Of a stretch of 64,000 bases of DNA, positions 36,032 through 43,987 are shown one piece after another. Source of the DNA: Hallerella sp964587155 (GTDB lineage Bacteria; Fibrobacterota; Fibrobacteria; Fibrobacterales; Fibrobacteraceae); contig CAZPKF010000007.1 in the NCBI GenBank assembly GCA_964587155.1, positions 1-64,000 of the forward strand, written 5' to 3'. Below the pieces are notes generated by a model that ran no database searches, was not told where the DNA came from, and saw nothing but the letters and a program-made list of their open reading frames with translations. Position 1 is the stretch's first letter, and each line of letters begins with the position of its first letter. The position numbers and the translations under genes were made by a program.

Positions 36032-36905
36032 ACAGGATTCCAGGGCGGTGACCGTTGGGAATTTTGACGGATGTCATTTAGGTCATCAGGAAATTTTCCA
36101 AATATTGCGCAACGAAGCGAAAGCGCGGGGATTATTGCCGACAGTCGTTTCGTTCGAACCGCATACAAGACATGTTTTGGGAATTCCGGGGCAGCCCGCA
36201 TTGCTGACGACAACAGAAGAAAAGGCCTCTTTTGTGAAATCGTTGGGACTCGATTTTGTTGCACTTCCGTTTTCGCGGACTGTAGCAGCCAAGCCTTATC
36301 AGACATTTTTGTCCGAAGAAATTCTCGGCAGGTTGAATGCTAAATTTTTGGTTTTGGGACATGACCATCGATTTGGAGCCGCCGGCAAGGGAAGCTTTGA
36401 AGCCATTTTGACTGCGTTTCCGGAAATTTCTGCGATTCAGGTTTCTGCAAAATACAAAGATGGTGAAATTTTGAATTCGTCCCGAATTCGGGATGCTCTT
36501 GAAAAGGGTGCAGTCGAAAGGGCAACGACTTTTTTGGGAAGGCCTTACCGGATTCGCGGAACGATAGTCTCGGGAAAACGTCTGGGGCGAACCATCGGAT
36601 TTCCGACGGCGAATGTACAAATGGGAAAATATAAGCTTGTTCCCCGATTTGGCTCTTATGTGGCTGTCGCCCGTTTGCAAGATGGCAGTGCCCATCGTGC
36701 GGTTGTCAATATCGGTTTGCAGCCTTCCATAGGAAATTTGCCGCTTTCCGTCGAAGCCCATATTTTGGATTTTCACGGGGATATTTACGGACAACAAATG
36801 GATGTGGATTTACTTGCGTTTATCCGCGCAGAGAGAAAATTTGAATCGTTGGATGCTCTCAAATGGCAAATAGGCATGGATGCGGATTTTGCCAGGAACT
36901 ATTGA
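36024..36905 (+). CDS. ribF: Bifunctional riboflavin kinase/FAD synthetase
   Basis: Converts riboflavin to FMN and FAD. 293 residues. The N-terminal nucleotidyltransferase domain has TVGNFDGCHLGHQ and FVLGHDHRFGAAGKG followed by SSRIRDAL; the C-terminal kinase domain has GTIVSGKRLGRTIGFPTANV and NIGLQPSIG. GTG 36024 has a strong GGAGGAGAAG immediately upstream and overlaps the truB stop by eight bases. Last conserved gene of the rimP operon. Confidence 0.96.
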   Translation: MPEQDSRAVTVGNFDGCHLGHQEIFQILRNEAKARGLLPTVVSFEPHTRHVLGIPGQPALLTTTEEKASFVKSLGLDFVALPFSRTVAAKPYQTFLSEEILGRLNAKFLVLGHDHRFGAAGKGSFEAILTAFPEISAIQVSAKYKDGEILNSSRIRDALEKGAVERATTFLGRPYRIRGTIVSGKRLGRTIGFPTANVQMGKYKLVPRFGSYVAVARLQDGSAHRAVVNIGLQPSIGNLPLSVEAHILDFHGDIYGQQMDVDLLAFIRAERKFESLDALKWQIGMDADFARNY

Positions 36906-36908
36906 AAC

Positions 36909-38015
36909 GTGTCGAACCGGATTTCAAAGACGAGTTTTTTCTTTTTGCTTTTGGCCGTATGTGCGTTTGCCGATATCCGTTTTTATTCGCAGGATACATT
37001 ACAAATCGATACCACGCGGCAGGATCATTTTCAGCGTTATTCGGCAGTACCCGTGTTAGGTTATACGGAAGAAACGCGGATTCAGTGCGGTGCGATGGTG
37101 CTTCTTTTCTTGCGCCCGAATGAAGAAAACGGCAAAGTGCCCGAAATCGGTTTTACGGCTTATGGTTCATCCCGCGGACAACTTCAGCTGACTCTAGAAC
37201 CTTACATTTATTTTTACCACGACAAAATAAGCTTGTGGATGGATTTGGAATATCAGGATTGGATAGCCAGTTATTTTGGACGGGGAAACTCGCCCGATAT
37301 CGACGAGTATATCGGTTACAATCGGAAAAAACTTTACCTGGGCGGGCGGCTGGAATTTCGCATAGGGCTGCCGGAACAGTTTAAGTATGGCGTCTCCCTG
37401 CACATTGAAAATTCCGATATTGAATTTGACAAAGATGGCTCTGTCTTGCCGCCGGCCCCATCTTCGGGGCAGCGGAATGGAGTCGGATACTTGATTGGAT
37501 TTGATTCCCGGGACAATACCAATTGGACAAAACACGGATTCTTGATTGAATGGGAACAACTGTTTTACAACAAAGCTTTCGGCGATTATTCTTTTGATGT
37601 GGAATCGTTTGATATGCGCGGGTATACAACTCTTCCAGGGAATGTCTCGGCTGCAGTGGGGGCCATTTGGAAAAGAGCTGAAGGAAACGTGCCTTTTGAT
37701 ATGCTCGCCGGTCCCGATGGAATCAAAAGATTTCGCGGAGTGGAAAGTCTTTATTTCGGAGACAATCAAGCACTGATTCTGCAAGCGGAATTGCGCCGGC
37801 ATTTCGTATGGCTTTTGGGAGGGCACGTATTTTTTGAAGGCGGAAAGTCCGGCGAATACTTCAGTGATTTGATGCGGAATAAATGGCATCGGTCCATTGG
37901 ATTTGGAGCCCTTTTGGCGTTGAATCTTCAGGAGAGTCTTTTTGCCAGGGCGGATGTCTCGTGGGTGGATGTCCATCATGTCGGGTTGTCGTTTTATGTC
38001 CGCCAGGCGTTTTGA
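36909..38015 (+). CDS. Omp85-like outer-membrane barrel protein without POTRA domains
   Basis: A 368-residue exported protein starting at GTG 36909, three bases after ribF. A signal peptide (TSFFFLLLAVCAFA) is followed by a barrel of the bacterial surface antigen (D15) type: IKRFRGVESLYFGDNQALILQAELRRHF contains the RGF/RGx motif of the sixth loop. The chain ends SFYVRQAF with a terminal Phe. No POTRA repeats are present, so it is not BamA. Role unknown; the tight spacing to ribF and the thioesterase suggests one transcript. Confidence 0.85.
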   Translation: MSNRISKTSFFFLLLAVCAFADIRFYSQDTLQIDTTRQDHFQRYSAVPVLGYTEETRIQCGAMVLLFLRPNEENGKVPEIGFTAYGSSRGQLQLTLEPYIYFYHDKISLWMDLEYQDWIASYFGRGNSPDIDEYIGYNRKKLYLGGRLEFRIGLPEQFKYGVSLHIENSDIEFDKDGSVLPPAPSSGQRNGVGYLIGFDSRDNTNWTKHGFLIEWEQLFYNKAFGDYSFDVESFDMRGYTTLPGNVSAAVGAIWKRAEGNVPFDMLAGPDGIKRFRGVESLYFGDNQALILQAELRRHFVWLLGGHVFFEGGKSGEYFSDLMRNKWHRSIGFGALLALNLQESLFARADVSWVDVHHVGLSFYVRQAF

Positions 38016-38028
38016 CCCGGAGTAACGT

Positions 38029-38439
38029 ATGGAAATTTGCAAACATCGGCACACGAGTCGTATCGAAGTCCGGTATGCGGAAACGGATCAGATGGGAGTG
38101 GTTCACCATTCCAAATACGCAGTTTGGTTTGAACAGGCGCGGACTGATTTTTTCAAATCGCTGGGGGCAAGTTATGCGGAAATCGAAAAAGAAGGATTCG
38201 TGAGCCCCGTTTTGGAGTTGAACGTCCGTTACCGCAGCCCGGCGCGGTATGGGGATTTTGTCGATATCGAAACGACTCTTGAACGGGTTGGTGCGCTTCA
38301 TTTTCGATTTCATTACAAGTTGTCTGTGGGAAGCCGCCTTTGTACGACAGCGTCAACCATGCATTGTTTTTTGAAAAATGGAAAGCCGACTCGGGAAATG
38401 CCTCGGCAAGTGTCTTTGTTGTTTCCTCTGAAAAAATAG
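38029..38439 (+). CDS. Acyl-CoA/ACP thioesterase, 4HBT (YbgC) family
   Basis: Hotdog-fold thioesterase, 136 residues. RYAETDQMGVVHHSKYAVWFEQAR carries the catalytic Asp20 of the YbgC/4HBT family. It stands between the barrel gene and the acyl carrier protein gene. It could serve acyl chain release in the operon that follows 116 bases downstream, or envelope-lipid metabolism like YbgC in other bacteria. ATG 38029 lies 13 bases after the barrel gene. Confidence 0.9.
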   Translation: MEICKHRHTSRIEVRYAETDQMGVVHHSKYAVWFEQARTDFFKSLGASYAEIEKEGFVSPVLELNVRYRSPARYGDFVDIETTLERVGALHFRFHYKLSVGSRLCTTASTMHCFLKNGKPTREMPRQVSLLFPLKK

Positions 38440-38555
38440 GCGTTTTATCGTTTTTATCGGAAATAAGCCGCATCATATCCTTGATTTTGGGAATAGACGG
38501 ATTGTTTTGGGTAAAATTTTTCTATCCTTGGTAGAAATATCAACAAGAGGTTCAA

Positions 38556-38801
38556 ATGACTAGCGAAGAAGTGAAAAGCAAACTCAAGGAATTCTTCATG
38601 TCCGACTTGGGCGTTGACGGAAGCGTTCTCCAATACGATACGCCGCTTTTTGGCGAAGAAATCGGGCTGGACTCCGTGGATTCCTTGGAAATCATCTCTT
38701 TTGTCGATACGAATTTTGGCGTTTCGATGACGGGTGCGGGCAAGGAACCGTTCCAGAGCATTGATACGATTGCTGATTTTATCGAAAAACATAAAGCCTA
38801 A
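38556..38801 (+). CDS. Acyl carrier protein
   Basis: An 81-residue acidic carrier protein. The phosphopantetheine-bearing Ser40 lies in GLDSVDSLE, the DSxxxxE variant of the DSL motif. It is not next to fabD/fabF/fabH, so it is more likely the dedicated carrier of the KS-KS operon than the housekeeping AcpP. AGAGG lies six bases before ATG 38556. The 116-base gap upstream is the likeliest place for the operon promoter, but I see no convincing boxes. Confidence 0.92.
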   Translation: MTSEEVKSKLKEFFMSDLGVDGSVLQYDTPLFGEEIGLDSVDSLEIISFVDTNFGVSMTGAGKEPFQSIDTIADFIEKHKA

Positions 38802-38828
38802 CTTTTCTTTTCCGCTGCCGAAATCTCT

Positions 38829-41222
38829 ATGACATCGAACGATTGCCGCTGTGTCGTTACCGGATTGGGCGTTATTTGCGCCATCGGTAATAATGTTGAA
38901 GAAACTTGGAACAACGCTTTAGCGTCCGTTTCCGGAATCCATAAGACGACGTCTGTCGATACGGACAAATGTTATGCGGATTTGGCGGCGGAAGTCCATT
39001 GCGATACGCTAGATGAGGTCGAAGCGCCCGAAGAAAAGGATAGGGTGTCAAAGCTTTGCATCAAAGCGGCGAATGAAGCCTTGCAGGATGCGGGATTGGG
39101 ACGCTTTGCTGACGATGCCCGTGTCAGCGTTATCATCGGAAGTTGTGTCGGCGGCGTTCTCAGCGTAGAACATTATCATCAAAATGGGAAGAATGCAAAC
39201 GACATTCCCAAAATGCCCATTGCTTCGATTGCTTCTCAAGTAGCGGAAATGTGCGGAGCCGGTGGCATCGTGACCAACGTTGCGAACGCCTGTGCGGCAG
39301 GAACGATTTCCATTGCGCTCGCCTGTGATTTGATTCGTGCAGGTCGTGCCGATGTTGTCGTGGCGGGCGGAGCGGATTCGTTTGCTGCGGTTCCTTATTC
39401 CGGATTCCTCTCTTTGCACGCTTTGGATGAAAACGGTTGTTCTCCGTTTAATCATTGCAATGGCATCACGCTTGGCGAAGGTGCTGGAATTGTCATTGTC
39501 GAATCATTTGAACACGCTCAAAAGCGCAACGCCAAAACGTATTGCGAAGTGCTTGGCGCGGGAGTGACCAGCGACGCCCATCACATCACGGCTCCACGGG
39601 AAGACGCTCTCTGCTTAACGGAAGCGATGGAACGTGCCGTGAAAAATTCCGGGATTCAAAAGTCTGACATTGGCTATGTGAACGCCCATGGGACGGGAAC
39701 CGGTAAAAATGACAATGCAGAAATTACCGCATTCCAGAAATTTTTTGCTGCAGAAAATCCAACGGTCAGTGTCAGCTCAACGAAAGTGATGACCGGGCAC
39801 TGCCTGGGAGCCGCAGGCGCTATCGAAGCGGTCTTCAGCATCAAGGCCTTGACAACGGATACGGTGCTTCCGACTTTGCATTATAGTGCAGAAGATTCCG
39901 AAGCATTGAAATCCAAGGTCGGGCAGATGGATTTTGTGCAAAATGTTCCCCACGCCAAAGAGTTGAAATGCGTGATGAGCAATAACGTGGCTTTTGGCGG
40001 AACGAATGCGAGTATTGTTTTTTCAAAAGAAGCAGGCAATGTTCCCAAGCAGCCTTGCCGCGGAAAGAAAATCGCCGTGACGGGACTCGGAATCGTTTGT
40101 CCTTTGGGAAACAGCAAAGCGGCTTACCTCGCTGCGGTAGAAAAAGATTCAAAGCCAGAAAACGCTTCGGTTCGTTCGACAATCGCGCTGGACGATTACA
40201 AGGAACTTGGCATCAAGATGGCTTTCTATCGCAAGCTGGACAATTTGGGACAGCTCCAGACTGTTTCGGGAATGCGTTCCCTGCAAGATGCTGATTTCAA
40301 GGTGACAGAAGAAAATGCCAAAGATATTGGCATTATCGTGGGAACCAGCGAAGGCGGTCTCGGATCGACTTATGACTTTGAAGAACTGATTGCCAAATTG
40401 GGCAACGCTCAGGGAAGCGCTTTCAAATTCCCGCATACGGTTTACAACGCTGCCGGCGGTTATCTTTCGATTTGTTCGGGTATCAAAGGTTATGGCGTTA
40501 CGATTACGACGGGGCCTGTTTCTGGTTTGGACAGCATCGGTTACGCGATGAATGTCATTCATGAAGGGCAGGAATCGGCGATGATGGCTACCGGGACAGA
40601 TGAAAACTTGCCGATTATCGAAGAATTTGCGCAGAAGTTGGGCGTTGCCGCCGACAAGCCGGTAGAACCCTATTCGAATGCAAATGGATTTGTCGTCGGA
40701 GATGGCAGCGTTTCCATTTTGATGGAAACGGAGGACTTTGCCAAGGCGCGCCAGGCGAAAGTTTATTGCTATGCGCTCGGATACGGCAATGGCCGTAAAA
40801 ATGTCAAATTTGGTAAAGTAGAAGGTTCCGGAGAAGCGTTGGACAAAGCGATTTTTGATGCATTGGCCGATGCTCATATCTCTGCGGATGAAATTGATGC
40901 CGTTTGCGGTTTTGCCAACGGATATCAAAAAATTGACGACATTGAACGGAATTCGCTTTCCCGGGTTTTTGGCGACAGGCTGGCTTCGATTCCCGTGTTC
41001 GAAGTCAAGGAACGCATTGGAGAAGGAAGGGCCGGTGCATCGGCTCTTGCTGCAGCCGAAGCGGCTTTGCTTTTGAGTGGAGAACTTCCGGGTGATAATG
41101 CGTATTTTATCGGCAAAGAGGGCGCCGTTTCCAAAAAATGGGTTGCGGCAGAAGCGAAAAAAATTCTCATCATTTCTTTTGCGGCTGGCGGTTCTTACAG
41201 CGCTGTCGTCTTTGGAAAATAG
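38829..41222 (+). CDS. Fused ketosynthase plus inactive ketosynthase (chain-length-factor-like)
   Basis: A 797-residue protein of two FabF-like ketosynthase domains. Domain 1 (about 1-405) is complete: Cys155 in NACAAG, His287 in AHGTGT and His324 in TGHCLGAAG, with Lys319. Domain 2 (about 412-797) keeps the fold (IAVTGLGIVCPLG, GIIVGTSEGGLG, FAAGGSYSAVVFG) but lacks all three: the Cys position reads TGPVSG (Pro563), the first His region reads CGFANGYQ and the second reads RIGEGRAGAS. That pattern is of a KS/CLF pair as in type II polyketide and aryl polyene systems, here joined in one chain. It follows the acyl carrier gene by 27 bases. Product unknown. Confidence 0.93.
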   Translation: MTSNDCRCVVTGLGVICAIGNNVEETWNNALASVSGIHKTTSVDTDKCYADLAAEVHCDTLDEVEAPEEKDRVSKLCIKAANEALQDAGLGRFADDARVSVIIGSCVGGVLSVEHYHQNGKNANDIPKMPIASIASQVAEMCGAGGIVTNVANACAAGTISIALACDLIRAGRADVVVAGGADSFAAVPYSGFLSLHALDENGCSPFNHCNGITLGEGAGIVIVESFEHAQKRNAKTYCEVLGAGVTSDAHHITAPREDALCLTEAMERAVKNSGIQKSDIGYVNAHGTGTGKNDNAEITAFQKFFAAENPTVSVSSTKVMTGHCLGAAGAIEAVFSIKALTTDTVLPTLHYSAEDSEALKSKVGQMDFVQNVPHAKELKCVMSNNVAFGGTNASIVFSKEAGNVPKQPCRGKKIAVTGLGIVCPLGNSKAAYLAAVEKDSKPENASVRSTIALDDYKELGIKMAFYRKLDNLGQLQTVSGMRSLQDADFKVTEENAKDIGIIVGTSEGGLGSTYDFEELIAKLGNAQGSAFKFPHTVYNAAGGYLSICSGIKGYGVTITTGPVSGLDSIGYAMNVIHEGQESAMMATGTDENLPIIEEFAQKLGVAADKPVEPYSNANGFVVGDGSVSILMETEDFAKARQAKVYCYALGYGNGRKNVKFGKVEGSGEALDKAIFDALADAHISADEIDAVCGFANGYQKIDDIERNSLSRVFGDRLASIPVFEVKERIGEGRAGASALAAAEAALLLSGELPGDNAYFIGKEGAVSKKWVAAEAKKILIISFAAGGSYSAVVFGK

Positions 41223-41237
41223 CGGGTGGAGGTCTTG

Positions 41238-41969
41238 ATGAAAGTAGCTCTGGTGACAGGCGCGTCGAAAGGTATCGGAAAAGCATGTGCGCTCCGGTTG
41301 GCCAAAGACGGTTATACGGTCGTCGTAAATTATTCGAGTTCCGATGCGGCAGCGCAGGAAACGCTCGCACAAATTCAGGCGGATGGCGGCGAAGGCATGC
41401 TTTACAAGGCGGATGTTTCGAAATTGGACCAGGTGAAGCTCATGGTTCGCGAAGTGTTCAAAGCCTATGGCCGGATAGATGTTTTGGTGAACAACGCTGG
41501 CATTGTCCGCGATGAATATCTGCTCATGATAAATCCTGACACATTGGACAAATGTTTTGATTTGAACGTGAAAGGATACATTTATTGCGCCCAGCAGGTT
41601 GCTTTGAAAATGTTCAAGCAAAAGTCCGGAGTCATCATCAACATGTCTTCGGTCAGTTCAAAGTTTGCCTTGGCAGGGCAGAGCGTTTACAGTGCGACAA
41701 AGGGCGCGGTGAATTCTTTGACCCAAACGTTGGCAAAGGAACTCGGAGCTTACGGAATTCGGGTGAATGCTGTCGCTCCGGGATTCATCGCAACGGAAAT
41801 GATTGATGCCATTCCGGAAGAAAAACGCAACGCCTATTTGGAACAGATTCCTTTGAAACGCTTCGGCTCGGCGGCGGAAGTAGCGAACATGGTTTCCGCT
41901 TTGGTCTCGGATGAATTTGCCTATGTGACGGGACAAGTCTTTGTCTTGGATGGAGGACTTTCCCTGTGA
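41238..41969 (+). CDS. 3-oxoacyl-ACP reductase, FabG type
   Basis: NADPH-dependent short-chain dehydrogenase, about 243 residues. TGASKGIGKA binds the cofactor, NNAG is present, and the catalytic Ser (NMSSVSS) with YSATK gives the Ser-Tyr-Lys set. GGAGG sits five bases before ATG 41238, so this start is preferred to GTG 41226. It is the ketoreductase step matching the KS-KS protein directly upstream. The stop overlaps the dehydratase start in GTGA. Confidence 0.95.
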   Translation: MKVALVTGASKGIGKACALRLAKDGYTVVVNYSSSDAAAQETLAQIQADGGEGMLYKADVSKLDQVKLMVREVFKAYGRIDVLVNNAGIVRDEYLLMINPDTLDKCFDLNVKGYIYCAQQVALKMFKQKSGVIINMSSVSSKFALAGQSVYSATKGAVNSLTQTLAKELGAYGIRVNAVAPGFIATEMIDAIPEEKRNAYLEQIPLKRFGSAAEVANMVSALVSDEFAYVTGQVFVLDGGLSL

Positions 41970-42415
41970 ACATGAACATCTTTGACATTAGCGAGAAAAT
42001 TGCCCAGCGTCCGCCGTTCCAAATGCTAGAAAAGGTGGTGGATTTGGTGCCGGGAATATCGGCAAAGGGCATCAAGAATGTGAGTGTGAACGAGCCGTAT
42101 TTTATGGGGCATTTTCCAGGCACTCCTATTATGCCGGGAGTCTTGATTGTGGAAAGTTGCGCTCAGCTCTGTTCACTGGTCATTGAAAAGAAACCGGAAG
42201 ATTTGGAAGACAAGCTTTACGTTCTTTTGAAAATAGACGGATTTAAATTTGTGAAACCGGTCATTCCCGGTGATCAATTGGAAATTTTCGTTGAAAAAAC
42301 AAAAGGCGGCGGCGTTCTTGTGGGATTCAAGTGCGAAGTCAAAGTGAATGGCGAAGCGCATGCCAAAGGCGATTTGACATTCACGACGATTCCGAAAAGT
42401 TCTCTTCGCAAATAA
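41966..42415 (+). CDS. 3-hydroxyacyl-ACP dehydratase, FabZ type
   Basis: Hotdog-fold dehydratase of about 149 residues. GHFPGTPIMPGVLIVESCAQ contains catalytic His49 and Glu63. The overlapping GTG 41966 is favoured because GGAGGA lies eight bases before it; ATG 41972 is the alternative. With KS-KS, reductase and acyl carrier it gives a full extension cycle except for an enoyl reductase, which is absent; that would leave double bonds, as in aryl polyenes, or unsaturated acyl chains. Confidence 0.93.
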   Translation: MNMNIFDISEKIAQRPPFQMLEKVVDLVPGISAKGIKNVSVNEPYFMGHFPGTPIMPGVLIVESCAQLCSLVIEKKPEDLEDKLYVLLKIDGFKFVKPVIPGDQLEIFVEKTKGGGVLVGFKCEVKVNGEAHAKGDLTFTTIPKSSLRK

Positions 42416-42437
42416 ACTTGGAATTCGAGCGTTTTTG

Positions 42438-43115
42438 ATGATGGAATTCTTGTTGAAAATCATTGTCCGCTTGATAGAATACGCCGGATGGTTTTATTTC
42501 CATGTGGCTTACAGGCCTAAAGTTGTTTTTTCGGATGCTTCCGTTTCATCGATGCGCTTGAAGTCGCCTCATATTATTATTGCGAATCATACATCGACAA
42601 ACGATCCCATCCTTTTACTGGCGCTGTTTTTTCACAAGCGGAGCATTGTCGTAGCCAAAGACTGGTATGAAATGCCAAAGTTCCATTGGATTTTGAAACG
42701 TTCCAACGTGATTCCGTGTGACAGGTTCAATTTGGACACGGAATGGGCTTTGTTGGCGAAAAGGCAACTGGAAGCGGGCAATTCGGTGATTATCTTTCCC
42801 GAGGGAAAATGTCGCGAAGACGGTCTTTTGAATGAATTCAAAACGGGTTTTGCTTTTTTGGCCCGCAGCACGGGCGTTCCCGTCATTTCGCTCGGAATCG
42901 ATGGCGTTTACAAATGGGGACATCGCACCCGGATTGTAGTCGGCAATGCCGAAAAGATCGAACGGGTCAAAGGGATTGCTTCTTCTAAGCATTTGTCTGA
43001 ACGCAGTGAATATTTTCGACAAAAAGTTTGGGCTTTGAAAAGGCGGGCGTTGAATCTTTTGCCGGCAGAATTGCCGACAGCGGAAAACACCCCTCCTGAA
43101 AAGGAGGCGAATTGA
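42438..43115 (+). CDS. Lysophospholipid acyltransferase-like (PlsC family) protein
   Basis: A 225-residue membrane-associated acyltransferase. NHTSTNDP is the HX4D catalytic motif, IFPEGKCREDG the second conserved motif and GVPVISLGI the third. A hydrophobic N-terminal segment anchors it. It probably transfers an acyl chain from the carrier protein of this operon to a lipid or glycan. ATG 42438 or 42441; the stop overlaps the TTG start of the patatin gene. Confidence 0.9.
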   Translation: MMEFLLKIIVRLIEYAGWFYFHVAYRPKVVFSDASVSSMRLKSPHIIIANHTSTNDPILLLALFFHKRSIVVAKDWYEMPKFHWILKRSNVIPCDRFNLDTEWALLAKRQLEAGNSVIIFPEGKCREDGLLNEFKTGFAFLARSTGVPVISLGIDGVYKWGHRTRIVVGNAEKIERVKGIASSKHLSERSEYFRQKVWALKRRALNLLPAELPTAENTPPEKEAN

Positions 43116-43963
43116 AAACGGGTTTGGTTTTGGAAGGCGGTTCCCGTCAAACGATTTTTACGGCTGGCGTGTTGGACGTTTTGATGGAAGAAGGAATTGA
43201 ATTTCCCTACATCGGAGGCGTTTCTGCAGGCGGCCATGCAGCGATGAATTTCGTTACGCGGCAACAGGGGCGTTTGCGTCACATTATCATGCCGACGAAA
43301 TTGCAGCGGGGAAAGAAACATGCGAACCGGATTCTAGACGGCATTCAAAAAGAATCTCACGCACTGCATTACGAAGCGGCTTATGGAGATATGCCGTTTC
43401 GTTTCGATGCGTTTTTCCGCTCAAATGTGGAATGTGAATTTACGGTGACTTGTTGTGAAACGGGACGTCCGCAGTACCTTTCGGAAAAGGAAAGCGAACG
43501 CCGCTTGTTGGACATTATCAATGCCAGTTGTTCTGTCCCGATGCTTTTTCCGATTGCGCAAATTGGTGATTTGCATTATGTCGACGGCTGTGTCACGGAT
43601 CCGATTCCTTTCCGCAGGGCCTTTGCCCGTGGATGTGACAAGCTTGTGGCCATTTCGACCCATTATCCGGGGGAAACGGTTACGGATTTCAGTAAATTCC
43701 GGGCTGTTTTGAGCGTTATGTTCCGGCATAAATATTTGGATTTGTACCGCGCCTTGATGGTTCGATACCGGCGTTACGAACGGATGTTTGTCGAAATGGA
43801 AAAATTGGAAAAAGAAGGAAAACTCTTTTTGATGCGCCCAGAAAAGGATCTTTGCGATTTATTCGAAACGGATTTGGGACGATTGAATGATTCTTATTTC
43901 CACGGTGTCGATTATGCGCGTCGCCGCTTGAAAAGTCTCAAGGAATTTTTGAACGGCGGCTAA
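43112..43963 (+). CDS. Patatin-like phospholipase
   Basis: A 283-residue serine hydrolase of the patatin family, YjjU-like. The oxyanion motif is LVLEGGSRQTIFTAG, the nucleophile is Ser38 in GVSAG and the dyad Asp158 is in VDGC, where DGG or DGA is usual. The start is TTG 43112, with GGAGG four bases upstream and the preceding stop overlapping by four bases; no ATG lies near. Last gene of the acyl-chain operon; it may recycle or remodel the lipid made there. Confidence 0.93.
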   Translation: MKTGLVLEGGSRQTIFTAGVLDVLMEEGIEFPYIGGVSAGGHAAMNFVTRQQGRLRHIIMPTKLQRGKKHANRILDGIQKESHALHYEAAYGDMPFRFDAFFRSNVECEFTVTCCETGRPQYLSEKESERRLLDIINASCSVPMLFPIAQIGDLHYVDGCVTDPIPFRRAFARGCDKLVAISTHYPGETVTDFSKFRAVLSVMFRHKYLDLYRALMVRYRRYERMFVEMEKLEKEGKLFLMRPEKDLCDLFETDLGRLNDSYFHGVDYARRRLKSLKEFLNGG

Positions 43964-43987
43964 AATTTTCCATTTTGCCGCATCTGT

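Noticed and set aside
40149..41621. 490-codon minus-strand frame opposite the KS-KS gene
   Set aside because: The plus strand encodes clear ketosynthase and reductase sequences; the antisense product is His/Phe/Arg-rich and low in recognisable structure.
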